DNA from: an uncultured Erythrobacteraceae bacterium
Lineage (GTDB): Bacteria > Pseudomonadota > Alphaproteobacteria > Sphingomonadales > Sphingomonadaceae
Assembly (NCBI GenBank): GCA_946482075.1
Contig: CAMLQG010000127.1
Location: 1-6,642 of the forward strand
DNA length: 6,642 nt
Reading direction: 5' to 3'
The notes under the pieces were generated by a model. It made no database searches, was not told where the DNA came from, and saw only the letters and a list, made by a program, of their open reading frames with translations. Made by a program: the position numbers and the translations under genes. Every line of letters starts with the position of its first letter. Positions within the stretch are counted from its first letter, which is position 1. Positions 1-5,662 of the stretch are shown one piece after another.

Positions 1-56
1 GACTTCGCTCCAACCCAAATTATTCTCTTGCACCTAAAGGGGCGTCCACAGATGGA

Positions 57-67
57 TAGCGGACATT
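57..67 (+). repeat. Left 11-bp inverted repeat of the low-GC segment
   Basis: TAGCGGACATT is the exact reverse complement of AATGTCCGCTA at 960-970. The two copies point inward and enclose the two low-GC genes, giving a 914-bp unit. Outside the 11 bp the flanks do not match well. The last base overlaps the stop codon of the 129-aa gene. It also belongs to the AATGTCCGC repeat type seen at 960-990, here in a degenerate form without the second stem arm. Confidence 0.6.
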
Positions 68-456
68 CAACATGGAGTGTCGGCGAAAGGGTAAGCGACG
101 ATCTGATACTGATCTTCGAATACGACGTAGCCCGGCCTCTTTGTGCGCAGAATAACTACGTTCTGACCATATGCTTCGAGCAAGCGCTGGTATTCCCGCA
201 TCCGTGAGATTTGCTCGATTGCGGTGTCACGAAACCAACTTATTGCCTGGGCTTTGGCATGTGGTCTCGTTGATAGAGATAAGCGTGATGGAACGGGTAA
301 GTGCGCTTTGAACCATGCATAGATCGCTGCCAGTTCATCTGCATCTTCAGGAGACATCAATCCGCTCGACAGCAAAGTGTCTGCTGCTTGGAAAAGCCCT
401 TGGCGCCGTCCAGAATCCGGATCTAGCTCGTCGATCACAAATCGGATGAACATCAT
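67..456 (-). CDS. Conserved-looking hypothetical protein, 129 aa
   Basis: I do not recognise a named domain. The protein is soluble, with no signal peptide or membrane segment. It begins with a compact beta-strand-like start (MMFIRFVIDELD), followed by a helical, acidic middle (about residues 15-50) and a mixed-charge helix containing ISRMREYQRLLEAYG (about 82-96). It ends in a strand-rich section with the pieces NVVILRTKRPGYVVFEDQYQ and AYPFADTPC, finishing on a cysteine. The even composition, lack of low-complexity sequence and strong secondary-structure pattern argue for a real gene, and no competing frame is better. The start is one of two adjacent ATG codons (454-456 or 451-453); neither has a clear Shine-Dalgarno sequence. 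It is the last gene of the lower-GC left segment, downstream of the DUF4304-like gene and in the same direction, and its stop codon overlaps the left inverted repeat. Function is unknown. Confidence 0.72.
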   Translation of the reverse strand: MMFIRFVIDELDPDSGRRQGLFQAADTLLSSGLMSPEDADELAAIYAWFKAHLPVPSRLSLSTRPHAKAQAISWFRDTAIEQISRMREYQRLLEAYGQNVVILRTKRPGYVVFEDQYQIVAYPFADTPC

Positions 457-515
457 TCGCGTCTAGCAGGCCAAAAGCTAAGGCGTCGATCTATGGGTGG
501 TTAGCTGCCCTAACG

Positions 516-585
516 TCACGGTCCGATCAACGCGCGCCGCCGTTCTTCGAACCAAGGCTCAGCGACCTCCACAACGTAGAGCCCC
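516..585 (-). other. Out-of-frame C-terminal coding remnant of the DUF4304-like gene
   Basis: Read with one G fewer in the run at 582-585, this stretch encodes 22 residues (G L Y V V E V A E P W F ...) ending at TGA (516-518). The tryptophan-containing AEPWFEERR segment is typical of the end of a folded domain, whereas the frame in use gives only a short GALRCGGR tail. A small GTTAG/CTAAC hairpin follows directly after this restored stop. Either the DNA has a real one-base insertion or the base count in the G run is wrong. Confidence 0.55.
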
Positions 586-936
586 TAGCTCCTGCACGCA
601 TCTATCGTAAGTGCTGCCCGTTTCCGCATTGAAGCGATGATGATAGGCGTAGCCGTTCGCTCGACGGGCATGGTCACTGAAAATCATATGCCCTTCCGGC
701 TCTTCATTCCTAACGCCAACGCTGAGCATCAGCCGTAAATCGACGGATGCATTTCGCGGCCGCCCATAGGAGCTTCCCAACCGTTGAAGATGGACAGTCT
801 CAATTAAGGGCTCGCTTGAACGTAGCCACGTTCTGCCGCCTTTCGATCGCGCAAATCCATGGCCTCCAAGGATTACCGATAGGTCGTGGCTGACCCGCTT
901 CATGCCTTGGGCAACGACCTTCGAAGAGTGTTCCAT
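559..936 (-). CDS. DUF4304-like protein, apparent C-terminal frameshift
   Basis: This 125-residue reading frame has the pattern of the DUF4304 family (uncharacterised). It shows an N-terminal helix (VSHDLSVILGGHGFARS, about residues 15-31), a GGRTWLR strand (33-39), a hydrophobic strand around ETVHLQRLGS (46-55), and an arginine/leucine strand ending in LMLSVGV (69-75). As written it ends ELGALRCGGR. In the next frame the sequence continues as LYVVEVAEPWFEERRRALIGP and stops at 516-518, which reads like a normal C-terminus. Dropping one base from the CCCC run at 582-585 (GGGG on the coding strand) joins the two frames at residue 118 and gives 139 residues. The start at 936 keeps the whole first helix; the ATG at 901-903 would cut into it. 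The Shine-Dalgarno is weak for both. The gene lies in the lower-GC segment. The domain name is from recalled family pattern, not a search. Confidence 0.65.
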   Translation of the reverse strand: MEHSSKVVAQGMKRVSHDLSVILGGHGFARSKGGRTWLRSSEPLIETVHLQRLGSSYGRPRNASVDLRLMLSVGVRNEEPEGHMIFSDHARRANGYAYHHRFNAETGSTYDRCVQELGALRCGGR

Positions 937-959
937 GAAACGAGTTTAAACAAGGAGCC

Positions 960-990
960 AATGTCCGCTACGGGGTCGAAGGCCGACATT
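960..990. repeat. AATGTCCGC-type dispersed palindromic repeat (REP-like)
   Basis: The arms AATGTCCGC (960-968) and GCCGACATT (982-990) can pair over 9 bp with one mismatch around a 13-base loop. From memory, near-identical palindromes (AATGTCCGC...GCGGACATT, often translated as MSA..KADI in spurious ORFs) are scattered through many alphaproteobacterial genomes; here the forward reading gives MSATGSKADI. Its first 11 bases form the right inverted repeat matching 57-67. It sits in the short gap between the LLM oxidoreductase stop and the DUF4304-like start, a typical intergenic place for such elements. It may act as a weak transcript hairpin. Confidence 0.6.
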
Positions 991-1023
991 CGCGACGAGC
1001 ACTCCGAAACGAAGCTCGCCCCT

Positions 1024-1893
1024 TCAAAGCAGCGCCTTCACCGCCTGGAAATGATCCACATGCTGCGCGGCTTCGGTGAAGCCCAGCCCCATCGAAAGGA
1101 TGCTGGCCTGAGTGCCGCCGGCATCCTGCCACCGACGCATCGCGTCCGCCGTTTCCTTGGGAGAAGGCGCGCCGAAGGCTTCGTCGGCGATCAGGGCGTG
1201 GCCGCCGAATGTCGCGGGATCGCGCCCGGTTTCGCGCAGCAGCGCGCGGATCTGCTCCCATTCCTCGATCGTGCTGTCCATGTTCCGGGCGACGAAGATG
1301 AACCCGTCCGCCAGGCGCGCCGCGCGCTTGTAGGCGGCGCCCGAGAAGCCGCCGCAGAAGATCGGGATCTGGCGCTTGGGGCGCGGGACGAGGTTGGCGC
1401 GGTCGATGCCGTCGAACCGGCCCTGCCAGTCGATCTCGTCCTCGCCCCACAGGCGGCGCAGATAGGGGATCTGTTCATCCAGCCGCTTCCCGCGCGCATG
1501 GAAATCCTGGCCCAGCGCGTCATACTCGACGTAGTTCCAGCCGATGCCGACGCCCAGAGTGAGCCGGCCGTTGGACAGGAGGTCCACATCGGTCGCCTGC
1601 TTGGCGACCAGCACCGTCTGGCGCTGCGGCAGGATGAGGACGCCGGTGACGAGTTCGATCCGCTGCGTGATCGCTGCAAGATAGCCGAACGCGACGAAAG
1701 GATCGTGAAACGGATCGTTCTGCGTATAGGGCCCGGTCAGTGCCGGTTGGCGACCCGCATGGACCGCGCCGACCACGTGATCATACATCACCAGATGATC
1801 GAGCCCCATCTCCTCCACCGCGCGGCCGATTTGGCCGATGGGCTCGGGCGCGCCGCCCAGCTCGATCTGCGGATAGATGGCCCCGATCTTCAT
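1024..1893 (-). CDS. LLM class flavin-dependent oxidoreductase (TIGR03619-like)
   Basis: The 289-residue protein belongs to the luciferase-like monooxygenase superfamily, TIM-barrel enzymes that use reduced FMN or F420; annotation pipelines usually call this subgroup F420-dependent. Key parts are the N-terminal strand MKIGAIYPQIELGG, the DHLVMYDHV segment (32-40), and the signature region with ILPQRQTVLVAKQ (87-99), LLSNGRLTLGVGIGWN (105-120) and a following E-x-x-A-L-G (123-128). Later come RPKRQIPIFCGG (171-182) and the AARLADGFIF strand (191-200). Length is normal for the group. The start at 1893 is preceded by AGGAGA seven bases upstream; an ATG at 1935 in the same frame would add 14 poorly patterned residues. 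Substrate and cofactor cannot be told from sequence. It stands alone, 138 bases downstream of the GGDEF-EAL gene, and probably has its own transcription signals. Confidence 0.9.
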   Translation of the reverse strand: MKIGAIYPQIELGGAPEPIGQIGRAVEEMGLDHLVMYDHVVGAVHAGRQPALTGPYTQNDPFHDPFVAFGYLAAITQRIELVTGVLILPQRQTVLVAKQATDVDLLSNGRLTLGVGIGWNYVEYDALGQDFHARGKRLDEQIPYLRRLWGEDEIDWQGRFDGIDRANLVPRPKRQIPIFCGGFSGAAYKRAARLADGFIFVARNMDSTIEEWEQIRALLRETGRDPATFGGHALIADEAFGAPSPKETADAMRRWQDAGGTQASILSMGLGFTEAAQHVDHFQAVKALL

Positions 1894-1920
1894 AAGCTGC
1901 TCTCCTCGCATGGTGCGAGG
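1894..1920 (-). promoter_or_regulatory. Shine-Dalgarno of the LLM gene overlapped by a perfect hairpin
   Basis: On the coding strand CCTCGCA (1920-1914), a CCA loop and TGCGAGG (1910-1904) form a perfect 7-bp stem. The right arm shares its AGG with the AGGAGA Shine-Dalgarno at 1906-1901, which lies seven bases before the ATG at 1893. This supports that start. It also raises the possibility that the hairpin limits ribosome access or is an operator for a dimeric regulator. The structure is seen directly; the regulatory role is inference. Confidence 0.5.
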
Positions 1921-1997
1921 CCCGTTCTTGCGCATCGTCGGGCGGGCGGCAAGTCATGAGGGCGCAGGGAGAGTGGCGCGAGCGATGATCAGGAAAT

Positions 1998-2018
1998 GAA
2001 AACGATCCGTTCGTGTTC
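1998..2018 (-). terminator. Weak candidate terminator after the GGDEF-EAL gene
   Basis: Fourteen bases past the TAA stop, the coding strand has GAACACGA, a five-base loop and TCGTTTTC, an 8-bp stem with one mismatch, followed by ATTTCC. The stem is AT-rich and weak and the following T content is modest, so this is a low-confidence intrinsic terminator. Confidence 0.25.
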
Positions 2019-2031
2019 AGGGGGTATTGTC

Positions 2032-4353
2032 TTACGCCTTGCGCGCGATCCTTGCCGCGTCCTCGCGCAGCTGAATGATACCCGGCACCTCTTGTGCCGA
2101 GAGGGCATGCGAGTAGAGGAAGCCCTGCGCGGTGTCGCAGCCGATCTCCGCCAGATGGCGTTCTTGCGCATGGGTTTCCACGCCTTCGGCGATCACTTCC
2201 AGCCCCAGGCAGTGACCGAGATTGATGACGGCCGAGGAAATGGCGGAGGAATCCGCATTGGTGCCGATTTCCTGGACGAAGGACTTGTCGATCTTGAGCA
2301 GGTCCACGGGGAACTGGTTGAGATGCGACAGCGAGGCATAGCCGGTGCCGAAATCGTCGAGCGCGATCCGCACGCCGGCCGCGCTCAGCCGCTTGAGCGC
2401 TACTTCGACCTCGTCCGCACCATGGCCGAGGAACACCGTCTCGGTCACTTCGATCTGGATGCAGGAGGTCGGCACACGGCGCTCGGCCAGCCTGGCGAGA
2501 AGCGTGTCGGCAAAGCAGCTTCCCCGGAAATCGACCGCCGCGACATTGATCGCGACATGGCCGAATTCGACCCCGGTGGCGAGCCAGCACTGGACATCGT
2601 TCAGGACCTTCTCGATCATCCGGTCGCTCAGCATGCCGCCCAGCGTCGGGTCTTCCAGCGCGGCCTTGAGCACGTCGGGCCCGCGCAGGACGTCATCCAG
2701 GTCGCGCCAGCGCAGCAGCGCTTCGAAACCGACGATGCACGATGTCCGCAAGGAGACCTTGGGCTGGTAATAGGGCACGATCGCATCGCGCTGAAGCGCG
2801 TTGCGGGCAGACGCGATCATCATCTGGTGGCGTTCCACTTCCACCATCATCGCAGGCTCGAAGACCTTGCATTGCCCACGCCCGCCCGCTTTCGCGGCGT
2901 AGAGGGCGATATCCGCCGCTTTCATGATCTCGGACCGGGTGCGCCCGTCGCGCGGGATGAAGCTTGCCCCGATGCTGGCCGCGCATTGCAGCAGGCGGCC
3001 CTCATGGGCGAGTGGCTCGCTCAATTGGGTGAAGATGCGGTCCACCACCCCGGCCAGATGTTCTTCCGAACACTTGTTGAGGATGACGGCGAATTCGTCG
3101 CCTCCCGTGCGCGCCACCAGATCGCCGCTGTCGAGCGCGGCGCGCAGCCGGTCAGCGAAGACGCTGAGCAGCGCATCACCCGCATCATGGCCCAGCGTGT
3201 CGTTGATCGCCTTGAAATTGTCGACGTCGAGGATGAGCAGGACGCCGACCGACGCTTGATCGACATTGGCGAGCACGATGTCGAGCCGATCCTGCAGCAC
3301 CGCACGGTTGGGCAGGCCGGTGAGCGTATCGTGCTGCGCCATCCACAGCGCGTGTTCTTCCGACTTCTTCTGGTGCGTGATGTCGCGCGCGACCATGATG
3401 ATGCGATGGGACGCGTCGGCAATGCCGTTGGCGATCACGTCGAACCAGCGGAACTGGCCGCTCGGATCGATATCGTGCGTAACCAGATTGACCGTTTCGC
3501 CCGCTTTCACCCGTTCCAGCATGAGCGCCCCGGCCGGCCGATCTTCCTCCGGCAGAAGCGGCAGCCATTTTTCCCCGACGATGGAGCAGTCAATCGCGGA
3601 ATTCGGCTGGTTGCAGAAGATCACCCGGTCTTCCGCATCAAGGATGATCGTGTAGTCCGGGCTCGACTGCAGGATCGTCTCGTTGAAGGATTCGCTCCGC
3701 TTGAGATCGCTGAGCGCAGTCATCCAGGAGACGAGCATGCGGTGGAGCGAAAACGCAGCGGCGAAGATCGTGAAGATGTAGATCGGCAGCTGAAACGAAA
3801 TGACGGCGAGGATGGGTTCCGCCGCGAACAGCCCGCCGACCGCGATCGGCGCGAGTGTCAGGAACACCATCGCGGCGGCAAGGCGCGGGGTTCCGAAATT
3901 GCGCAGGCAGATCCCGCAGACCATGGCGGCGGCCGACATGCAGACGATCGTGGACAGCAACCAATCGCCGCTCAGCAGGGAAATGCAGGCGCCATAGCCG
4001 ACCGAGGCCGACCAGGTGCAGGACAGTATCGCTGCCAGAAGCCGGGGCGGTGTCCGCTCGCGGGCGATCAGGCGCTGTCCATGGATGAGCACGCCGAGCC
4101 GGACCGTGCCCAGCGCGACTTCGAACACCAGCCAGCCTATGAAGGGGGCCGAAGGTTGCAGGAAAGCCGCGATCGCCGCGACCAGCGCGGTGTTGATCAC
4201 CCCTCCGATGAAGATCGGAACGGTGGTGAAAAGGCCGTTCATGAGTTGGAGAGCGATGGGCGCAGGCACGTTTGCCCTCGTTCCGAGGAGCCACCCCGTC
4301 AGCTTTTCCAGAGGCACACGCAGCCTGCTCATTGCAAAACGAACCCAATTCAA
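2032..4353 (-). CDS. Membrane-bound PAS-GGDEF-EAL c-di-GMP enzyme, 773 aa
   Basis: A bifunctional-type diguanylate cyclase/phosphodiesterase of the inner membrane. Residues about 41-204 hold six hydrophobic segments (roughly 41-66, 71-92, 104-126, 129-149, 157-178, 181-204) of no sensor family I can name. A PAS domain follows (about 221-330, ending in VARDITHQKK). The GGDEF domain (about 335-500) has DVDNFKAINDTLGHD and intact GGDEF at 417-421, but the I-site RxxD is DSGD (408-411). The EAL domain (about 515-765) has EALLR (E544), N603 in INVAA, EVTET (635-639), DDFGTGYASL (D666, D667), KID (K687), EGVE (E723) and QGF (Q743), the full catalytic set for hydrolysing c-di-GMP to pGpG. Numbering is from a TTG start at 4353; the ATG at 4332, seven codons in, is equally plausible. 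Neither has a good Shine-Dalgarno. A CtrA half-site lies just upstream. Confidence 0.93.
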   Translation of the reverse strand: MNWVRFAMSRLRVPLEKLTGWLLGTRANVPAPIALQLMNGLFTTVPIFIGGVINTALVAAIAAFLQPSAPFIGWLVFEVALGTVRLGVLIHGQRLIARERTPPRLLAAILSCTWSASVGYGACISLLSGDWLLSTIVCMSAAAMVCGICLRNFGTPRLAAAMVFLTLAPIAVGGLFAAEPILAVISFQLPIYIFTIFAAAFSLHRMLVSWMTALSDLKRSESFNETILQSSPDYTIILDAEDRVIFCNQPNSAIDCSIVGEKWLPLLPEEDRPAGALMLERVKAGETVNLVTHDIDPSGQFRWFDVIANGIADASHRIIMVARDITHQKKSEEHALWMAQHDTLTGLPNRAVLQDRLDIVLANVDQASVGVLLILDVDNFKAINDTLGHDAGDALLSVFADRLRAALDSGDLVARTGGDEFAVILNKCSEEHLAGVVDRIFTQLSEPLAHEGRLLQCAASIGASFIPRDGRTRSEIMKAADIALYAAKAGGRGQCKVFEPAMMVEVERHQMMIASARNALQRDAIVPYYQPKVSLRTSCIVGFEALLRWRDLDDVLRGPDVLKAALEDPTLGGMLSDRMIEKVLNDVQCWLATGVEFGHVAINVAAVDFRGSCFADTLLARLAERRVPTSCIQIEVTETVFLGHGADEVEVALKRLSAAGVRIALDDFGTGYASLSHLNQFPVDLLKIDKSFVQEIGTNADSSAISSAVINLGHCLGLEVIAEGVETHAQERHLAEIGCDTAQGFLYSHALSAQEVPGIIQLREDAARIARKA

Positions 4354-4375
4354 TTTTGGGGCACGCTACAGCGCA

Positions 4376-4383
4376 ATGGTTAA
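4376..4383 (-). promoter_or_regulatory. CtrA half-site TTAACCAT upstream of the GGDEF-EAL gene
   Basis: The coding strand carries an exact TTAACCAT, the 8-base half-site described for the cell-cycle regulator CtrA in alphaproteobacteria. It lies 22 bases before the TTG start and 43 before the ATG at 4332. If it overlaps a -35 region, transcription would start near 4350, which favours the ATG. A second GTTAAC occurs at 4467-4472, but no full TTAA-N7-TTAA pair was found. An 8-mer can occur by chance, so this needs genome-wide support. Confidence 0.4.
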
Positions 4384-5573
4384 CAAGCTTTGGGGATCCG
4401 GCCGGGGAATATCCCATCTTTGCAACGAAACCGGAACGTTGAGCAACGCGCGCAAACGGCTGCTAAGTTAACTTCCGCACGTAACGGACGCCTTTCCGGC
4501 GGCTGGGGTGCGGCTCCCCGCCGCCAGCCGGTTCGAACCCTAGATCTTGACCAATTCCACCCGCCGGTTCTTCGCGCGGCCTTCATCCGTATCGTTGCCG
4601 GCGATCGGCTTTCCGGCCCGAAACCCCTGGATTGGAGGCGCGCAGGATCGATGCCGAGCCCCACGAGCGCGCCCAGCACGCTGCGCGCGCGGGAGGCGGA
4701 AAGAGCACGGTTGTGCTTGGCGTCGCCCGTATTGTCCGTATGCCCTTCGATGGACAGTTTCAGGCCGGGGCTCTGCGCAAGCAGCTTGTTCACCTCGTCG
4801 AGCACGGGCTGGGCATCCGGGCGCAGCGTGGCCTTGTCGAGATCGAAATTGATGTAGAGCGCGACCCGGCCCGCCTTATCGATCGCGGACTTCATCGCGC
4901 TGGCATCGAGAAAGCCGACCGATTGCGCCATGCCCTGCTTCTCCAGCACCACGACAAAGCCGTGCTGCGGGAAGGACCCGGTGCTGATCTCGATCCAGTA
5001 TTCCTTGCCCGGCGCGCGGATCAGATAGCTGTCATGCCGGTAGTCCGGAACCGGCGAAGCGCCGTAATTGTTCTTGTCGAACTTGGCCCGCCCGCCCGCC
5101 GCATCCATGATCTCATAGGTGTATTGGGACGTGCTGATCTTCCTGCCGCCCAGCGCGGCGATCGCGTTCTCGTAATTCCGGTGGAACTCCAGCTCGCTAT
5201 AGGTGCGATTCTGGGTCAGGCTGAAGCGATCGCGGAAGATCTTGCCTTCGACCAGCATGGGCGTGCTGCCCCCCATGAAATACTGCGCGTCGAAATTGAT
5301 GGTACGTTCCTTGTCGGACAGGTTGCTCACCAGACCCTCGGGCGTCTTGAAGAAGGGAAAGGGCGGCAATGCGATAGTGGTCAGCGGCACGCTTTCGACC
5401 GAGAATCCGGCAGCGATCGGTGCGCTGGCACCGGGTGCGGCCTGTTGAGCAGCGGTGGGCGCGGCCATGCCCGCAGGTTTCTGGTCCGGTTCTTCCCGCC
5501 TGATCTTGCAGGAAAGCGAACCCGCGGCCAGAGCGGACACGATCAGCGCCGTAAAGCTTCGCTTCAACATCAC
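4380..5573 (-). CDS. OmpA-family outer-membrane lipoprotein, frameshifted near the C-terminus
   Basis: A peptidoglycan-binding OmpA/Pal-like lipoprotein. Residues 1-22 form a signal peptide with hydrophobic core TALIVSALAAG and a C22 that fits a loose lipobox (SLSC). A Pro/Ala-rich linker (about 31-60) and a middle domain (about 70-225, including HRNYENAIAALGG) follow. The OmpA C-terminal domain starts near 237 with LYINFDLDKATL and shows IEGHTDNTG (275-283) and NRALSASRA (288-296), which hold the Asp and Arg known to bind diaminopimelate. After RGFG (316-319) the frame is lost: the reading frame as it stands runs on for 78 Arg-rich residues to 4380. Adding one G at 4617-4619 gives a normal ending, GAGKPIAGNDTDEGRAKNRR..., a stop at 4540 and 344 residues. 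Start may be GTG (5573) or ATG (5570), both behind GGAGG. It lies 89 bases after the AraC gene. Confidence 0.85.
   Translation of the reverse strand: MMLKRSFTALIVSALAAGSLSCKIRREEPDQKPAGMAAPTAAQQAAPGASAPIAAGFSVESVPLTTIALPPFPFFKTPEGLVSNLSDKERTINFDAQYFMGGSTPMLVEGKIFRDRFSLTQNRTYSELEFHRNYENAIAALGGRKISTSQYTYEIMDAAGGRAKFDKNNYGASPVPDYRHDSYLIRAPGKEYWIEISTGSFPQHGFVVVLEKQGMAQSVGFLDASAMKSAIDKAGRVALYINFDLDKATLRPDAQPVLDEVNKLLAQSPGLKLSIEGHTDNTGDAKHNRALSASRARSVLGALVGLGIDPARLQSRGFGPESRSPATIRMKAARRTGGWNWSRSRVRTGWRRGAAPQPPERRPLRAEVNLAAVCARCSTFRFRCKDGIFPGRIPKAC
4501..4529 (-). terminator. GC-rich hairpin after the original ompA stop
   Basis: Eleven bases past the original OmpA stop (4540-4542) the coding strand can fold as GGCTG-GCGGC, loop GGGGA, GCCGC, a four-base bulge (ACCC), then CAGCC. 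That gives ten GC-rich base pairs. No run of T follows, so it is not a classical intrinsic terminator. It could slow polymerase or stabilise the ompA transcript end. Its location suggests the OmpA transcript normally ends here, separating it from the c-di-GMP gene. Confidence 0.35.
4540..4619 (-). other. Out-of-frame OmpA C-terminal remnant
   Basis: With one G added to the GGG at 4619-4617 this stretch reads G A G K P I A G N D T D E G R A K N R R V E L V K I and stops at TAG (4540-4542). The D-x-x-GRxxNRRVEL pattern is the conserved last helix and strand of the OmpA/Pal peptidoglycan-binding fold, so this was the original C-terminus. The base is either really missing or was lost in sequencing or assembly. 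Confidence 0.85.
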
Positions 5574-5587
5574 CCGGCCCCTCCCTC
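5574..5587 (-). promoter_or_regulatory. Strong Shine-Dalgarno of the ompA-like gene
   Basis: The coding strand reads GAGGGAGGGG (5587-5578). Its GGAGG core (5584-5580) is six bases from the GTG at 5573 and nine from the ATG at 5570, so both neighbouring start codons are usable and differ by one residue only. Confidence 0.55.
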
Positions 5588-5662
5588 AGATATCCCGCGT
5601 CTGGCGCGGCGCTTCGGAGGATGCCCGCGCCCTGCCGGGAGTCAATGGAAATGCGAGAGGGA

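Noticed and set aside
500..514. GTTAG/CTAAC hairpin right after the restored DUF4304-like stop
   Set aside because: The stem is only five base pairs with no T run, too weak to call a terminator.
996..1019. CGAGC/GCTCG pairing after the LLM gene as a terminator
   Set aside because: The stem is five base pairs with a long loop and no T run.
886..1959. 357-codon plus-strand frame over the LLM gene and the repeat
   Set aside because: The minus strand encodes a full LLM oxidoreductase with family motifs; the plus frame has no recognisable domain and starts inside the DUF4304-like gene.
1996..4383. 795-codon open frame on the plus strand opposite the GGDEF-EAL gene
   Set aside because: It is the mirror of a GC-rich coding region with third-position bias. 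Its translation is rich in Arg, Asp, His and Gly without any domain, while the minus strand has complete PAS, GGDEF and EAL motifs.
5595..5609. CCGCG/CGCGG hairpin between the AraC and OmpA genes
   Set aside because: Five base pairs are expected by chance in such GC-rich DNA; no T run and no clear role.
5626..5662. TTGACT resembling a -35 box upstream of the OmpA gene
   Set aside because: No acceptable -10 box lies 16-18 bases downstream on the coding strand, so no promoter is called.
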